DNA from: Rhynochetos jubatus
Lineage: Eukaryota; Chordata; Aves; Eurypygiformes; Rhynochetidae
Direction: 5' to 3'
Assembly (NCBI GenBank): GCA_027574665.1
Contig: CM050652.1
Coordinates: 41,320,307 to 41,384,306 of the forward strand
Length of the DNA stretch: 64,000 bases
This document shows, piece by piece, positions 48,867 to 60,555 of this stretch; the first letter of the stretch is position 1, and every line of letters starts with the position of its first letter. The position numbers and the translations under genes were made by a program. The notes under the pieces were generated by a model, which saw only the letters and a program-made list of their open reading frames with translations, was not told the DNA's origin and searched no databases.

Positions 48867-48912
48867 TTTTTTTTTCCTTTTCCTCTTTCTCTCTCTCTCT
48901 GTCCCTCTGTCT
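48867..48912 (+). repeat. Polypyrimidine and (CT)n tract in the 3' UTR
   Basis: A T run grades into TTCC, CTTT and then CTCTCTCTCTCT, ending near GTCCCTCTGTCTC. Such tracts can bind PTB-family proteins in RNA. It is also a simple repeat prone to length change. Confidence 0.85.
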
Positions 48913-49977
48913 CGGTTTCTCTGTACAAGTTTACAGTGCAACTTCTTTTGGTTTTTTTCCTTTAGTTAACCCTGAGGCCCTGCATGAACAATGCGGTCTT
49001 CTAATTCTCTTCTAACCTCTGTTGTGCCACATGGTGCTGGTCACAGGACTGCAGTGGTGGTTGTGTTGTACGCTACTGCCCATTCCAAAACGAGTCAGAG
49101 ATGATGATAGTAACTCAGAAAGCACAAACAGTATTGTGCAATCACCAGAAAACATGACTGTGATACGCTGGATAAGTGCCAATTTAATTCTAACTGCCAT
49201 GGTCACGATGATGCGCTCCATCAAGTTTTTAGTACACGAGTCACAGATTTTATAAAGTTGTTTTTACCACAAAGGTCTTTTTTAACCACCTGCCCACTCC
49301 TTAACAACAGTTTTATACCAATTATTAACCAACACTGATTAAAGGCTTTTTAGGGCTTCATTTGTTTGAGCCTTTTCAGTGGAAGAAGGAACATTTCTTA
49401 TGGTGCTGTCTCACTGCCTTAAAACAGATTTCTAGAACAGTTTTACAGTTGGTTTAATTCCTAAACCATTGGTAATTTACACTGTTTTTTTCTTCATTTA
49501 CTAATGAGAAAACGTCAGTTAACACAGTAGCCTCATATCTGTATATCATGATTTTTTAAAGAAATGGATAGGAGAAAGAACAGTTGCTATATAATATTTT
49601 TATCTTGTGAATAGATTGCTCTGCCTACCCTCAGAAATACACAAGGAACCCAAACCCACTTCCACTGCCACCTAAATGCTGAGAAAATCGGCTCAAATCC
49701 ATTTGGTCCCATGGAATGGAGTTTTTGGAGGATAGATGTTTTGAATTCTTATCCAGCAGAGCTGGATGCACTTGATGCAGCATGAGCACAAATATATGGG
49801 TTTTTTCTTTTCCTTTTTCTAGTTTTAGCATGTTGTTTTGATTGCTATTGTTGTACATGAAGAATTCAGCATAAAAGAACACTGAAGCAGTGATGTCCAC
49901 TGTGGAAGAGGAAGAGTTTATACTGTAAAAGTGGGTTGGTTTTGCACAGTCTACTGGGTGGGTATTGTAAATATTGG

Positions 49978-50051
49978 AAAAAAAAAAAAGAAAAAAAGAA
50001 AAAAAAAAGCCTTGCACAAATCAAATTGAAAACAAGCAAACAAAAAAAAAA
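49978..50051 (+). repeat. A-rich tract inside the 3' UTR
   Basis: Several runs of 7 to 12 A broken by single G, then AACAAGCAAACAAAAAAA. There is no AATAAA just upstream, so this is not expected to be a cleavage site. Confidence 0.9.
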
Positions 50052-50257
50052 ATGTATTTTATTCTGTTGGTGTTAAGAGATGTTTCACTTGCTGAGATTT
50101 CCTGTATGTTGCAAACAAATACAGAATGCAAACCCTAAAAGCTGTTATTACCTGGTGTGTTTGTCCTGTATTTACAGTTGTTATGACTATGCAGGAGCTA
50201 TCAATGCTACAGTGAGCATGTTTCGATATCTATACGAAGCCAATACGTTCTGGGGGG

Positions 50258-50263
50258 AATAAA
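50258..50263 (+). terminator. Internal AATAAA, candidate proximal polyadenylation signal
   Basis: AATAAA follows TGGGGGG and is followed by TCCCAAAACGTTTTAAGTG. The downstream U/GU-rich element is poor, so use is doubtful. Confidence 0.35.
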
Positions 50264-50927
50264 TCCCAAAACGTTTTAAGTGCATATGTCATGGCAGGCT
50301 ACAACCAGATTGCATTCAAACCGCTCAGAATAATCGGACACTCTTTCACCACAAGAGGCGTCCGGTTACCATAGGTGCATAGACACAAGAAGGTACCTAA
50401 GGGCTTTGGCATTGTGTAGACATGTACTGTACACCTCCGCGGATGTTACCTTCAGGATGTGTATTTGGTGCTATTAACTCTTTGTGGTCACCCTGTGGCC
50501 ACTCGCTGTAAAACAAAGATAAATCAATGCAGTTTCCAAATGGCACTGAGCTGCGTCGCCGAATACAGAGGTTCCTACACGGTGCTACTGCCCTGTAAAA
50601 CTCCAACTGACATTATGCACGTAGGATTCAGTCAGACCAACGTCATGCCCCCCCAAAACTGGATCCGTTTTTGTTGCAAAATGTCAGCGCATACATCTTG
50701 ACTGACTCAAAGAACTAAAGGAAAGCTGCTCTTTCCTGTACCTGTGCTCTGAGCAATCCTGCAGATCTTTTCCTGCCGTATTTAACATGCAAACACACGA
50801 TGTCACATATACAAAACTTCCTGCAATACATCTCAGTGAGTCCACCTAGTTTACAACTCAGAAATTGTTTGTGAAACATTTGTCTGTACACATTTTATAT
50901 TTTGTACATTTTTGATGTAACATATCA

Positions 50928-50935
50928 TGTAAATA
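50928..50935 (+). promoter_or_regulatory. Pumilio response element TGTAAATA
   Basis: An exact match to the UGUANAUA consensus, 14 nt upstream of AATAAA. Pumilio proteins bind such sites to repress or localise mRNA. Functional use is inferred from consensus and position. Confidence 0.55.
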
Positions 50936-50949
50936 GACAGAAACAGTGA

Positions 50950-50955
50950 AATAAA
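50950..50955 (+). terminator. NAV3: Main polyadenylation signal AATAAA
   Basis: A canonical hexamer preceded by U-rich sequence and TGTA motifs (TTTTGTACATTTTT, of CFIm type) and followed by TTTTGTAGTCTTTGT, a U/GU-rich element at suitable distance. Cleavage is expected around 50965-50985. Confidence 0.8.
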
Positions 50956-51130
50956 GCATCTGAAAAGTTTTGTAGTCTTTGTAAAGCCCTAATAATAAGT
51001 ATTTGGTGTCATCGGACTTAACTGGATGATGTATTTTCTATTGGTTTATTGTTCCTCTAGCTTGTAAACCAGCTTGCGTATATTTTTTTGCAGGTGTGCG
51101 CACTGTATCTGTCTAAATTATTACTTTGCC

Positions 51131-51136
51131 ATTAAA
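51131..51136 (+). terminator. NAV3: Distal ATTAAA, candidate alternative polyadenylation signal
   Basis: The common variant hexamer is followed about 25 nt later by GTCTGGTGTTTTTG, a good GU-rich element. It could extend the 3' UTR by about 180 nt. Confidence 0.45.
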
Positions 51137-51564
51137 GTGGAATTATTTATTGAAAACACAGTCTGGTGTTTTTGCAGTCAGGACCACTTAACGGATATAG
51201 TTTCAAATATAAAAACATATAAACTAAATGGCAAACTGAGGGATGTAATTCTGTGTATTCAGCAGAACTAATCTCTGTAGAAACAAAATTAAGTACTGTT
51301 TCTAGTTCCAGTGATTCAGTATGATTTTTTGAGTGGTTTCCACGGTGGCAGCAGGTCGTGCAGCTCAGAATCCACTTTACAGTCTCCCTGTTCTCACAAT
51401 TATCTTCAGATATGAGGCTATTAATTACAGCACTACCTGTACAAAACCGGTGCAGTATTATGCCTTATTGTCCAACTTGAAGGACTTAGGGCTACTTCCT
51501 CAGGAGGTATACATCAATATGATTGAAAAGAATCCAAAGAAAGAAAGTAGAATTATGTTAGTCA

Positions 51565-51760
51565 GCTAATCACAGGCTTTGAGGCTGGAAGAGATCATTA
51601 TGATCCTGCAAGTTGTAGCACCTCAGCTGTACGTCTCAGCAGCAGGTCTGTAATTTCTCCTGAAATTGTCACATCCTTGGAAACACCTTTAGATAATAAC
51701 AGTACAAAGTAGAAGATCCATCACCTCACTGTCAATGTGGCTAATTATTCCCTGGGTAGG
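51565..51760 (-). mobile_element. Probable antisense CR1-like LINE relic
   Basis: AATCACAGGCTTTGAGGCTGG, AAGAGATCATTATGATCC resembles the reverse complement of a CR1 3' end (tail, TTGGAAGAGACC, AGATCAT). The following TAATTTCTCCTGAAATTGTCA is like further reverse-strand sequence of old CR1/L3-type LINEs. It is strongly diverged; the boundaries are approximate. Confidence 0.45.
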
Positions 51761-51959
51761 TTTGTTTTTTAAAGGCTTTATTTGCAGTCAGAGCTTACAT
51801 ATCTCTTTTCAAGAGAAAAATACCCCAAACTGGTTTTTGTTATGCCTTTTCCTCCTATACTAAAAAGCCAGCCACCATCAAAACCATCTTTTGTATTTAA
51901 GTAATGATGATTTTACTTTTGCTACAAACAGAACTAATATCACCTTCCTACTCCCACTT

Positions 51960-52330
51960 GATATTTTCCCTGCTTAGGCTTCAGGGCTGACATTCGCTCT
52001 TTAATTGCATCATGCTACTGCAGGCTTATGTTCAGTTAATTATCTACGAAGACCCTGACTTCTTTTCATGTTTCATCATTTTGAAATACCTTGTCCAATC
52101 CTGTCTGTATGAACTATGCTTTTTGCTCCTTAGATGTAGGATTGCAAATTTGTCAGTATTAAAACAGGAGATTCAAATCCGCCCACCCTACCAAACAATT
52201 CAGTTCATTCTCTACAATTGTCACGTGTCTAATTTACCACCCCACCAGCTTTCTTGACTTCCAAAAACTGCTCATCATCATCTTACTTTGTCTTTCAGTT
52301 CATAGGTAAAGGTAGTAAGTAATGTTGTGT
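51960..52330 (-). mobile_element. Possible old LINE (CR1/L2-like) relic, antisense
   Basis: Words such as CTTAGATGTAGGATTGCAAA, TTTGTCAGTATTAAA, and AGAACAGACCCCTGTTGAAT resemble the reverse strand of a LINE reverse-transcriptase 3' region that is widespread in amniotes. The judgement is by eye; no frame survives. Confidence 0.35.
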
Positions 52331-52524
52331 CAAGAACAGACCCCTGTTGAATCCTGCTAGGATCCTCCATGAAGATTTCTGGTCTATAGCTACACGGTCG
52401 GGTCTCTTACATCATGGGTGTATTTGTATGTCACGTAATGTGGGTACGAATATCAGAAGGTCATACACAACCCTGTGTATGATATTGTAGGAAATATAGG
52501 ATGAGTTACATGGCTTCTCCATTA

Positions 52525-52652
52525 CTGCAGGTCTCCAAGGATGGATTAGATTAGTTTCTGTTGAAAAATTACATATGTAGAGCTGATCTTACACAGAAAG
52601 GGGAATAGACTAGATGACTTTAGCCATCTCAGTGTGGCTGTTCTATAATTCA
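52525..52652 (+). mobile_element. Possible CR1-like 3' end, + orientation
   Basis: GGGGAATAGACTAGATGACT is the CR1 3' motif (GGACTAGATGACC), followed by GTGGCTGTTCTATAATTC in place of the usual ATTCTATGATTC tail. It is diverged and short. Confidence 0.5.
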
Positions 52653-53647
52653 GCGCTGCAGCCTCTGCACATTATCCAGCTGCCACTACTTAAGGGAAAG
52701 GATATGAAATTTAATTGTCAAACCCATTCCGTGACTACTGTCTCAGCATATCTACCTGTTAGCCTTCATCTGGAGACCTGCCTGGCGAATGCCCAGGTTC
52801 CCAGGACAGGAAAGGGGTAGGTCAGCCTTTGAAAGAGAAGTGTTCTTAGCAAAGTACTTGAGACATCGCTTTTGCTTACAAGACCTCATCTCTGACACTA
52901 TCAGTAAATAGCCACGGTGTTTCTCAGCGTGCGCTACTTTTTCTTGATAACGGAATAATGTCACACAAATTAAATGCTACCACTAAGTTTGGCAATGCAA
53001 GAGCTACAGATGCACTATCAGGGGAGAAATGTATTGCTGGGTAATAATACCGGTAGCAGAAAATAGAATCTGTCATGAAAGATAAATTAACCAAGACCCG
53101 GGCCATGTGACCTTGCCTTTCCACACTAAATTGCATTTACTGTTCTTTGTTCAATTGCACCCTTAAACAAACGTTGATAAATAGCAACGAGTAAGCACAC
53201 TGAATGAAGCAAAGTCCTGGTTTTAGTAACAAATTTCATAAATTAAATAATATTTTGCCTTTGACAGTGTATTCACTTGTTTTGTAGGCAGTTTTTATTA
53301 AATCAGATTACGTAATTTAGGAAACTAAAATACATCTTGGTAATTAAATGGCAAAGCTGAAAAAAAAAAAGGCACCTGGTAACCGCTGTGTAACAAAATA
53401 AAGCATTTACATGGTGACACATAACCAGCACTAACGACTTTATCACGCCATAAGTGGAGGGCTCTGAAAGAACAAAGTAGCAGACAAAATACATATTTTC
53501 TGTATGACCAAACCCCACGGATTTAATAAGTAATTTAAACCAGTGAACTCTATTTTAGCACTGATAATTCAATGCACCTTAAATATGTCCAGCTAATCCC
53601 GTGTTCTGCACTCTACAAGTGCCGTGGAAAGACATACACAGACTGGG

Positions 53648-53671
53648 AAAAAAAAAAAAAAAAAAAAAAAA
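53648..53671. repeat. Poly-A tract (24 A)
   Basis: Uninterrupted run of 24 A between GACTGGG and GACTCTTCGG. No retroposed gene or element was recognised upstream. Confidence 0.93.
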
Positions 53672-55959
53672 GACTCTTCGGTGCGACTGTTAACGCAGAT
53701 AAGCTGTTCCACTCACGTAGGCTATGTACAATAAAGAGATGTGGCTTCTGTACAGCAGTCCCTGAGCCACCAGGAATAATTGGGTAGCAGAATGAATAAT
53801 TTAGCTCCATCATTACACTCTCTTCAGAGAACTGTCATGATCTTTAGCGTACCCTGTCTCTGCTCAGCCAGGTAAAGCTAGTGGCACTGTGTTGGACTAG
53901 TGGTACTGACCCTTGATTGTGGCTGGGGAAAGTCACACCAGAGGCAAAACCTTGTATCTTAACTGAACTAGTATTACAGAGAAAATGTTTTTTTCATCTA
54001 GAGGAAATAAATCTAAAAGCTAGGTAAGAAAACTTCACTGTCTTATTAGTAATTGCAGTGATTTATCTCATTATTGCATAATGTCTTTGTATTTCTGAAT
54101 CTGTAGTCCCAATGTATGTAAATACTTTATAGTCGTCTTGTAAAAACAATTTATCTTTCCAAGTAAAATCATACGACTTGTTTGAGAGCTGGTTACTAAC
54201 TTGTTTCAGACTATTTAACAACCTACATCCACACACAGTAAATTCATCTGTATCTTAAGGGTCTCTGACTTTAAAGAGCATGATCAGTCTTAGTGTATGT
54301 TCCAAGTAAATGATGTTCTTGAATTTCTGTCCTGACCACAGTGTTAAGCATGTGAAGTTCTTACCTAATTTAGGCTTCAGTGCCTGCAATTCATTCTTCC
54401 ATAAACCACTGTGTTTAGAGGATAAGATGGTCAAAACTGCTGTAAGATTCAGCTGATCATTGTTTGTAGTGACTGTGTAGAATACTACACTCAAGAATTA
54501 TAATTTAATTGCATGCAGAGACAGAGCATCCACTAGGATGCCATATTGCCTGTTGCAGTGTTCTCTGAAGATGAATAAAGCCTGCAGACTGTGTTGCTAA
54601 TCAGAACGGAGGGAAGCCTCCTCCTTTTCTGGAGTGGAGCAGCTGCTAGCAATGAAACCTAAGTGCCTATTTCTAGCTGCAGGATAAAAGAGAGGTTACT
54701 CCACCTAGAGGAAGATAAGTTGCAGCATGTGCTATAGGGGGTGCTGGAAGAAATCTTTCATACTGGAAAAATATCGGCATTGTTTAGCTGCTACCACCCC
54801 TTGCTGTATATCAGAATCTGTCAGGTAACCTTTATAGTTTATCGTAATATTATCTTACCAGGTGTCAAGATATTTGTGGGGTTTCTGAACTATGCAGTAA
54901 TTGAAACATAAAATGTAGGGCTGAAAATCAGTATGAACCTTAAGAAAATATCCATGCTTTAAAGGTGATGTTATATTGAAACTCTCTACCTAATGATCAG
55001 GGCCATACTATGATGAGTAGAAATTACACCTGTATCCACAGAAATCTCCATGTTTGCTCAAGAGTACTGTTCATGTCCTTCCTCTGTGGGAGCAGGATAA
55101 CGAGAAAAAGGGAATGTGGGTTCATTTGCCTATTCATGCTCACAAGAAAAATCTTGCTGCCAATTCTCTCCCCTCAGTTTTCCTAGCAGACCTGCTGAAT
55201 ATCAAACCACAGCTGGTCTGGAAGTTTCCAACTAATAGGGCTGTCCTTTGAAGCCAAAATGATGCACCAAAGAATATCAGAGTAAATAAACTTCAGATGT
55301 ACTGCAAGAAGAGTACATTTTTGGCTTTGTTTCTTGCCAGCTGACCAGGCAGCTGCTTCAGAAGTGGGCTTACAAAAGTCTGCAGCCCTGGTGAAGTTTT
55401 GTTCAGGAGACACAAGGTGAAGCCTCTTGCTGCAGAGGGGAGAAAGGCTTGTTGCTGATGCTGGGGAAGTACCCATACTACCCTCCACTCCCATGGACAA
55501 ACACTTGGGAGTTATGGAAGATGGCAGTGGACAAAGCAGATGGTTGCTCTGATATGCTCCAGATAATATGAGCAAAACTGCTTATGCTTCCTGGAATGAC
55601 AGCATGGAGTGTTTCTTTCTAGTGGAATTTTTTAGATAAGCTTTTACCAAAATTATTCCAAACACACAGAGGCACAGAGGAATTTCCTCTAAAGGTCATT
55701 TCTATATGAAACCAGGTTTTTGGTGTTAACACAAGTTGCTTAACTGTTGGTTTAAGCTGCAGTGACAAAGTTAGCTGCAGAGCAGGGTGGTGTTTGCTTT
55801 GCTGAGGCAAACATTGTAGCTTCCTCTGGGAACTGTTGTTCCCAAAGCAGGGAAGGCATATGCTTAGAGAACTCCGGGCACTTGGATTTTAGATTTCTTT
55901 CCCCCTGCCCTTGGATCCTTTTTAAGTCAATATAGCTCCTGACACTGTCACAGGTCTCT

Positions 55960-56350
55960 TCCATTGTAATTTGCCCTCTCCCTTCTCTGCTCTTCTGTCA
56001 TTTAGCACATCCCTTCTTCTTCTCTTGCCTTTCTTGGATGTGTCTCTCTTCTCACCGTCATTCCCATTGGCATTCGGTTCGGCTCCCCTTCTCTCCCTGA
56101 CACATTTCACTTGTCCACCTCCTCAGTCCCCAGGAGACTGCTTGCTGCTCAGAGCATGCAAGGACAACATCGTGTCCCTTTCTGGCTCGGGAGGCTGAGC
56201 ATATGCTGCCGCAGCTGAGCAGTGTGCTGTGACAGCAACCCAGCCAGCGATGTCCCCTCCCGTCGCTGCCTGAGCACTGGCTGTTCTGCCAGCGGGGTGG
56301 CTAGGCCCCGCGCAGCAGCAGGAGGCTCTGGGAAGAAGCCCCATACCTTA
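55960..56350. other. GC-richer patch with pyrimidine-rich left half
   Basis: From CCCTCTCCCTTCTC through CCGTCGCTGCCTGAG and GGCCCCGCGCAGCAGCAGG the sequence is richer in GC and CpG than its surroundings. No ORF with recognisable homology and no TATA or initiator architecture stands out. It could be a regulatory element or an old repeat. Confidence 0.35.
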
Positions 56351-58337
56351 CCCATCGCAATATGTTTGCAGTCAAAGAGCTGAACGACTTGCGAGGTCGT
56401 GGCTCCTCAGTGCTCTGGTCCGTTCCTGTACCCTGCGCTCTCTGACTACCGAGAACCATGTGTAGGTCCTATTTTGCACCCTAGAGGCAGACTCTGAGGT
56501 GTCAGATGGGAGACGTGCAGTCAGGCAGGATATGGGAAAATAGGAGAAGAGGCTTCAAAACTCTTCAGCTCTCAGGCTGAGTCTTTTCAGAGGAGTTTTA
56601 TTCTCTTTTTTTTTTTTTTATTTCTTGCCAGAGGTATCTGCAGTGCCCCTTCTGTGACCAAGAAAGTTGAATTTCCACATTTTAATGGTAGAATTTTGAT
56701 TCCATTTCAGAAGGTACCAGCAGAAACCTCTCATCTTGAAAGCAAGCCAAAGTCTCATTGGCAATTCGGAAGAAAATTAGAAATAGTTGTGTTACTATAG
56801 CGATATTTGTTAAAGTAGCCATTAGCTCTGGGCAAACACAGAAAACATTTTTCCATAGCTGTCACTGGAGTTACAATAATTAGATAATATTATTTAGTAC
56901 TTGCTTAGTGCTTTTGAAACATCATCTCAAAGTACTTTACAAAGGTCAGGACAAGCATTATTAAGGAATGAATGGGAAAGAAATCGCATTAACGGCAGCA
57001 GGGTGCAGATGACAATATAGCACAGCTTCACACATAGATCTGTGTCTCAAGATGCTGATGATGAAGAAAGCCCTAGAACTGATTGACATTCCTATTGTCT
57101 ATAATCCTTTTGTTGAGAGGGGTATACAGATAATATGTAGCTTCAGAACATTTTTGAACTGTCATCTTCTAAGATACTGCTTTCAATAACTGAAAAAGGT
57201 GATGTTGGGGAAGCCTTTTAGACACACAGAATTACTCCTAGAAAATATGAAAGTTTGTTGTCTCTGAGAACATGTGCAATCATACGTTTACATATGGAGA
57301 AAGGAAGCGAAAAAGAATCACTGGGTTTGGGAATTTTAGAAAAGTGGATTTCATGGGACTATTATGTTACTAAGTGACAAAGGAGACCAAATTCTATTTT
57401 CAATAGTGAGTTTAGTCTACTTCAGTAGACTTGATATTATCCCTTGAAAGTCTTTAAATTTATGGTAGCTTGTGGCGTTTTTCCTCACAGTCTGTATGTT
57501 TGGGGTTAAACGTGACAAGGGTAAGCCTTTCAGCTCAGAGTTCCAACAGCATTTATGTCTCTGAATTGCAAATTTCAGCTCTCCCAGTTAGCCAGACTTG
57601 GAGGCCTCTGTGGCTCGGTAGTGCAGGGATTTCCTGTGTGCCTTTGGGAAAGAGGGAAGATTAATCACCTCATACACTGTGATCTAATGTTATGTCTGCA
57701 AATGAGATTTCCAGGCAACGGCTAGACATATTTTTTGGATCCCGTGTTTTTAGTTTGATAACAGTAATTTTAGATATAACTCATTTACGACTTAGTCTAG
57801 TCCATCCAGAAGACTCTGTTTTATTAGGACACGGTTAGGCAGACCTTCTGGCAGCAGCAGCAGCTTCTGTAACTCCATTGAACGTGCTCAGCCTGGCTTT
57901 TCTCAGGAGATGGCAGCAGCAGCATTCCTGAGATGGCTGCAATGACTTCCACTTACTTGGGGGGGCATGAGGTGCAAAGCGATGTTTGGGTGGGAAACAA
58001 CTCCTCTTTCCCCCTGAAAAAAATCCTCCCTGCAGCCATGTAGAGTGTTGCGCTTAGAAATACAGACACGCAAGTGTTTCATGTAACGTGACTGGTGGTT
58101 GAAGTGATACAGCTATAGAAATAGTGGAGTTAGCTAGACCTTACCAGGGCACTCATAGACAACCCAAAACAAGCGCTTCTTTTGAGCCAGCTGAACGGAG
58201 GCACTTTAAGCAATGATGTGGCAGGGTAGCACCAGTGCATGTCACCGTTACCAACTTGCCTACAGATGTCCACTCTGTAGACAGAACAGAGGGCTGAAGA
58301 AAGGTGAGAGCAGGTGAGCAGGGTTTTTGTTTGCCTT

Positions 58338-58371
58338 GGGGAGATGCAGGGGAGGTGGGGAAGGAAAGGGG
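58338..58371 (+). other. G-quadruplex motif, four G4 tracts
   Basis: GGGG occurs at 58338-58341, 58349-58352, 58357-58360 and 58368-58371 with loops of 7, 4 and 7 nt. This fits the strict G3+N1-7 rule with an extra tetrad per tract. Confidence 0.85.
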
Positions 58372-59329
58372 CAATAACGTGACAGATGCAGGCAGGGAGT
58401 AGAGAAGGCCGGTTTGTGTTTTAATCTATGTTTTTCTGATGCTACATTGAGAGCACCTTAGCACACGTATAATGATGAACATCTGTCACGTCCTGTTTGT
58501 ATGTAATCCTTCCCCCATGGGGAGGAGCAGGGGCAGAAGAACGTTTTGTTTTCTGAAGACGTTTTCATTTGTCTTTCCCTAAATACGTATGCTGCTGTGA
58601 GACTGAAGAGGTCAGAGGTGGGGCTTGCGCAGCAGTGGATGAGGAGCTCCCTTGCAGCACGAGGGTCCCACTGGGGCTTGCAATGGGCAGGACCCGCCCT
58701 GCTCACAGAGGTCCTGTGCACCAAATGCACAGAGATGCTGAGGACTGTCTTCCTCTCGGATGTAGAGAGTGGCTTTGTTTAATATGGCTTGGGTACAGCT
58801 TCTTGAACATTTTGATTCATGTGTTTATCTTTCTTCTAAATGCTATGGAAAGCCTGTGTGCAGCTCAGAGAGAGGTTTGCCACGCGTGCAGCTTACTGGC
58901 TTGCTGACAAAGGTGGCCATAGTGCTCCACGTTACCTGGGTTTATTAGGACTGTGGGCTTCAGGCTCGGATGTATCACATAGCCTTAGTCCAGCTGACAG
59001 GTGATAAAAGCAAGAATAACCACTGCCCTGCTCTCGTGCTCCACTCTTTGCCAATTGTAGTTTGTGTTCCACTTCAGCCTGATAGTTTTCATTGGTGTTT
59101 TGATCACATGCAAGTGTGAGGTGGTGTTGGTGGCACTGACAGAATGACCTGTAATGAAAGATGAGCTATATGTGGTGTTCATATATAGTTGCACAGGAGT
59201 CCAGACCATCAGTTTATTCCTCTTTGTTATGAGGAAAAAATGGTCTGTGATCACTAATGCAATTGCTAATAATAAAAACAAACAAAACAATAATAAAAAA
59301 AAAAACTAAACAGAAAAGACAATGCTATG

Positions 59330-59341
59330 CTTTTTTTTTTT
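59330..59341. repeat. Poly-T tract
   Basis: A run of T following ATGCTATGC; 40 nt upstream lies an A-rich stretch (about 59274-59308). Low complexity only. Confidence 0.75.
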
Positions 59342-59760
59342 TGCACTCAGTTAATCTGTCCTGGTAGAAATCCTACCTAGGGAAAGAGGTTTTACTACAG
59401 CGAGAAGATAACTTGTCTCAGATCCATAGCCAGCAGCTCCATCCATTTCTGCTGGCTTGAGTAGGCTGTAGGTTGCTCTGAGCCAAGGGCAGAGCCCAGA
59501 TACTGAGCCAGCCTCGGGGTTGCTTGAGCACATCACTCAGGGTTAGACATTTAACACAAGTTCTTGTCGTTGTTTCCTCTTACCCATCCAAGAAGGCTAG
59601 CACATCCCAAGGGTGGCTGTGCAGCTTTCTTCTGCTTAAAGCTTACAGAGGGTTGAAAGGGGCAGGTTTTGTGTAGGGCCCAGCAGGAAACCTGTAGATT
59701 TTAAGTACACCTGTGACATTAAAAATAACCAAAGGAACAAAAAACAAAACAAACAAAATT

Positions 59761-59817
59761 AAAAAAAAAAAAAAAAAAAGGAGGGGGGGCAGGGAGTGGA
59801 GGAGAGGAGAAAGGAGC
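59761..59817. repeat. Poly-A run followed by a purine-only G-rich tract
   Basis: Nineteen A at 59761-59779 are followed by GGAGGGGGGGCAGGGAGTGGAGG and GAGGAGAAAGGAG, almost entirely purine over about 57 nt. The sequence to the left is also A/C-rich (AAAACAAAACAAACAAAA). Confidence 0.85.
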
Positions 59818-60555
59818 TGCAGATTAACTACATCTGCTTCAACGTGGAGAAACTTGAATGGTGTCAGAGTTATTTATTCATGTGCTTGTGCTGCCAAGTA
59901 GTGGCAAATAAGGAAGATAGTGCGTTCCTTCAGAGAAATACTTGCCCCTTTCTTCCCAATATTCCTAAAAGAAACAGGTCCTTGAAAGGTTCTCTAAAAT
60001 TACATATTTTAACCCTGTCTAGAGCAGGCACGTCAAGCGGTAGACTTGATGCCGTGATGTGTATGTGACACCTGAAGAACTATCATTTAAGAAGGCCATA
60101 GCCAGGACTGTTATAGCCATCATCTGTAGGTCAGAAGGAATGGGAGAGCCTACAGAAGCAGAGGTAGTCTGTGGGAGCAGCAGTCCTTATCTAAAAACCA
60201 GGGAGTATTTCTGTACTGCCCTTCCCATCACACCTTTCTGATTTCAAATGGTTAATGGTGTGGAGCTGTGAGTGGTCTCTGCTTTGTTGTTTCCAGGTGG
60301 CACAGCTGGAACCTGTCTGGATCTAGTTCTCTCACTGCAGCTGAGAAATAGAGGTTATTAGTTGTAGAGGAAAGGTTTTGAAATAATAGTTTAGAGAAAT
60401 CTGAAGTACTTGCTATTACAGAGCTGCTCTCTGCTGTCAGGATATTTTACATTCTTTTCTGTCTTTAGAAGTAAAAACTGAGCAAGAGAACAAAATTCAA
60501 ATGTGTCCTTTTCCCACACAAAGTGGTAAATTGCAGGATTTACAAGCTGAGTAGG

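Larger units (their letters stand above)
1..50975 (+). other. NAV3: NAV3 gene, 3' part (22 coding exons and 3' UTR)
   Basis: Twenty-two exons with GT-AG borders and matching phases join into 936 codons ending in TGA at 48575-48577. The translation matches my memory of vertebrate neuron navigator 3: coiled coils, a Lys-rich patch, a Ser-rich hinge, an AAA-type ATPase region and a C-terminus ending in SLESTL. The navigator family acts at microtubule plus ends in neurite outgrowth and cell migration. NAV3 is favoured over NAV1 and NAV2 because of the VNSRGSE microexon and the KPPSSHSDIEEL segment; this is recalled, not aligned. The upstream two thirds of the gene, with promoter and calponin-homology domain, is outside the window. 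The 3' end is set by the AATAAA at 50950. Confidence 0.95.
48578..50975 (+). other. NAV3: NAV3 3' UTR (main polyadenylation site)
   Basis: About 2.4 kb from the stop to just past AATAAA at 50950-50955, without a recognisable intron. It contains a pyrimidine tract (48867-48912), an A-rich stretch (49978-50051), an internal AATAAA (50258-50263), a CpG-containing block that looks conserved (about 50200-50660), and a Pumilio-type TGTAAATA (50928-50935). Candidate microRNA seed matches are TGCCTTA (49415-49421, miR-124 type) and CACTGTG (49898-49904, miR-128 type); these are short and may be chance. The cleavage position is estimated from the signal. Confidence 0.8.

Noticed and set aside
55183-55575. 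130-codon minus-strand open frame in the intergenic region
   Set aside because: The longest frame beyond the gene, but of length expected by chance in 13 kb on six frames; composition is ordinary and no domain is recognised.
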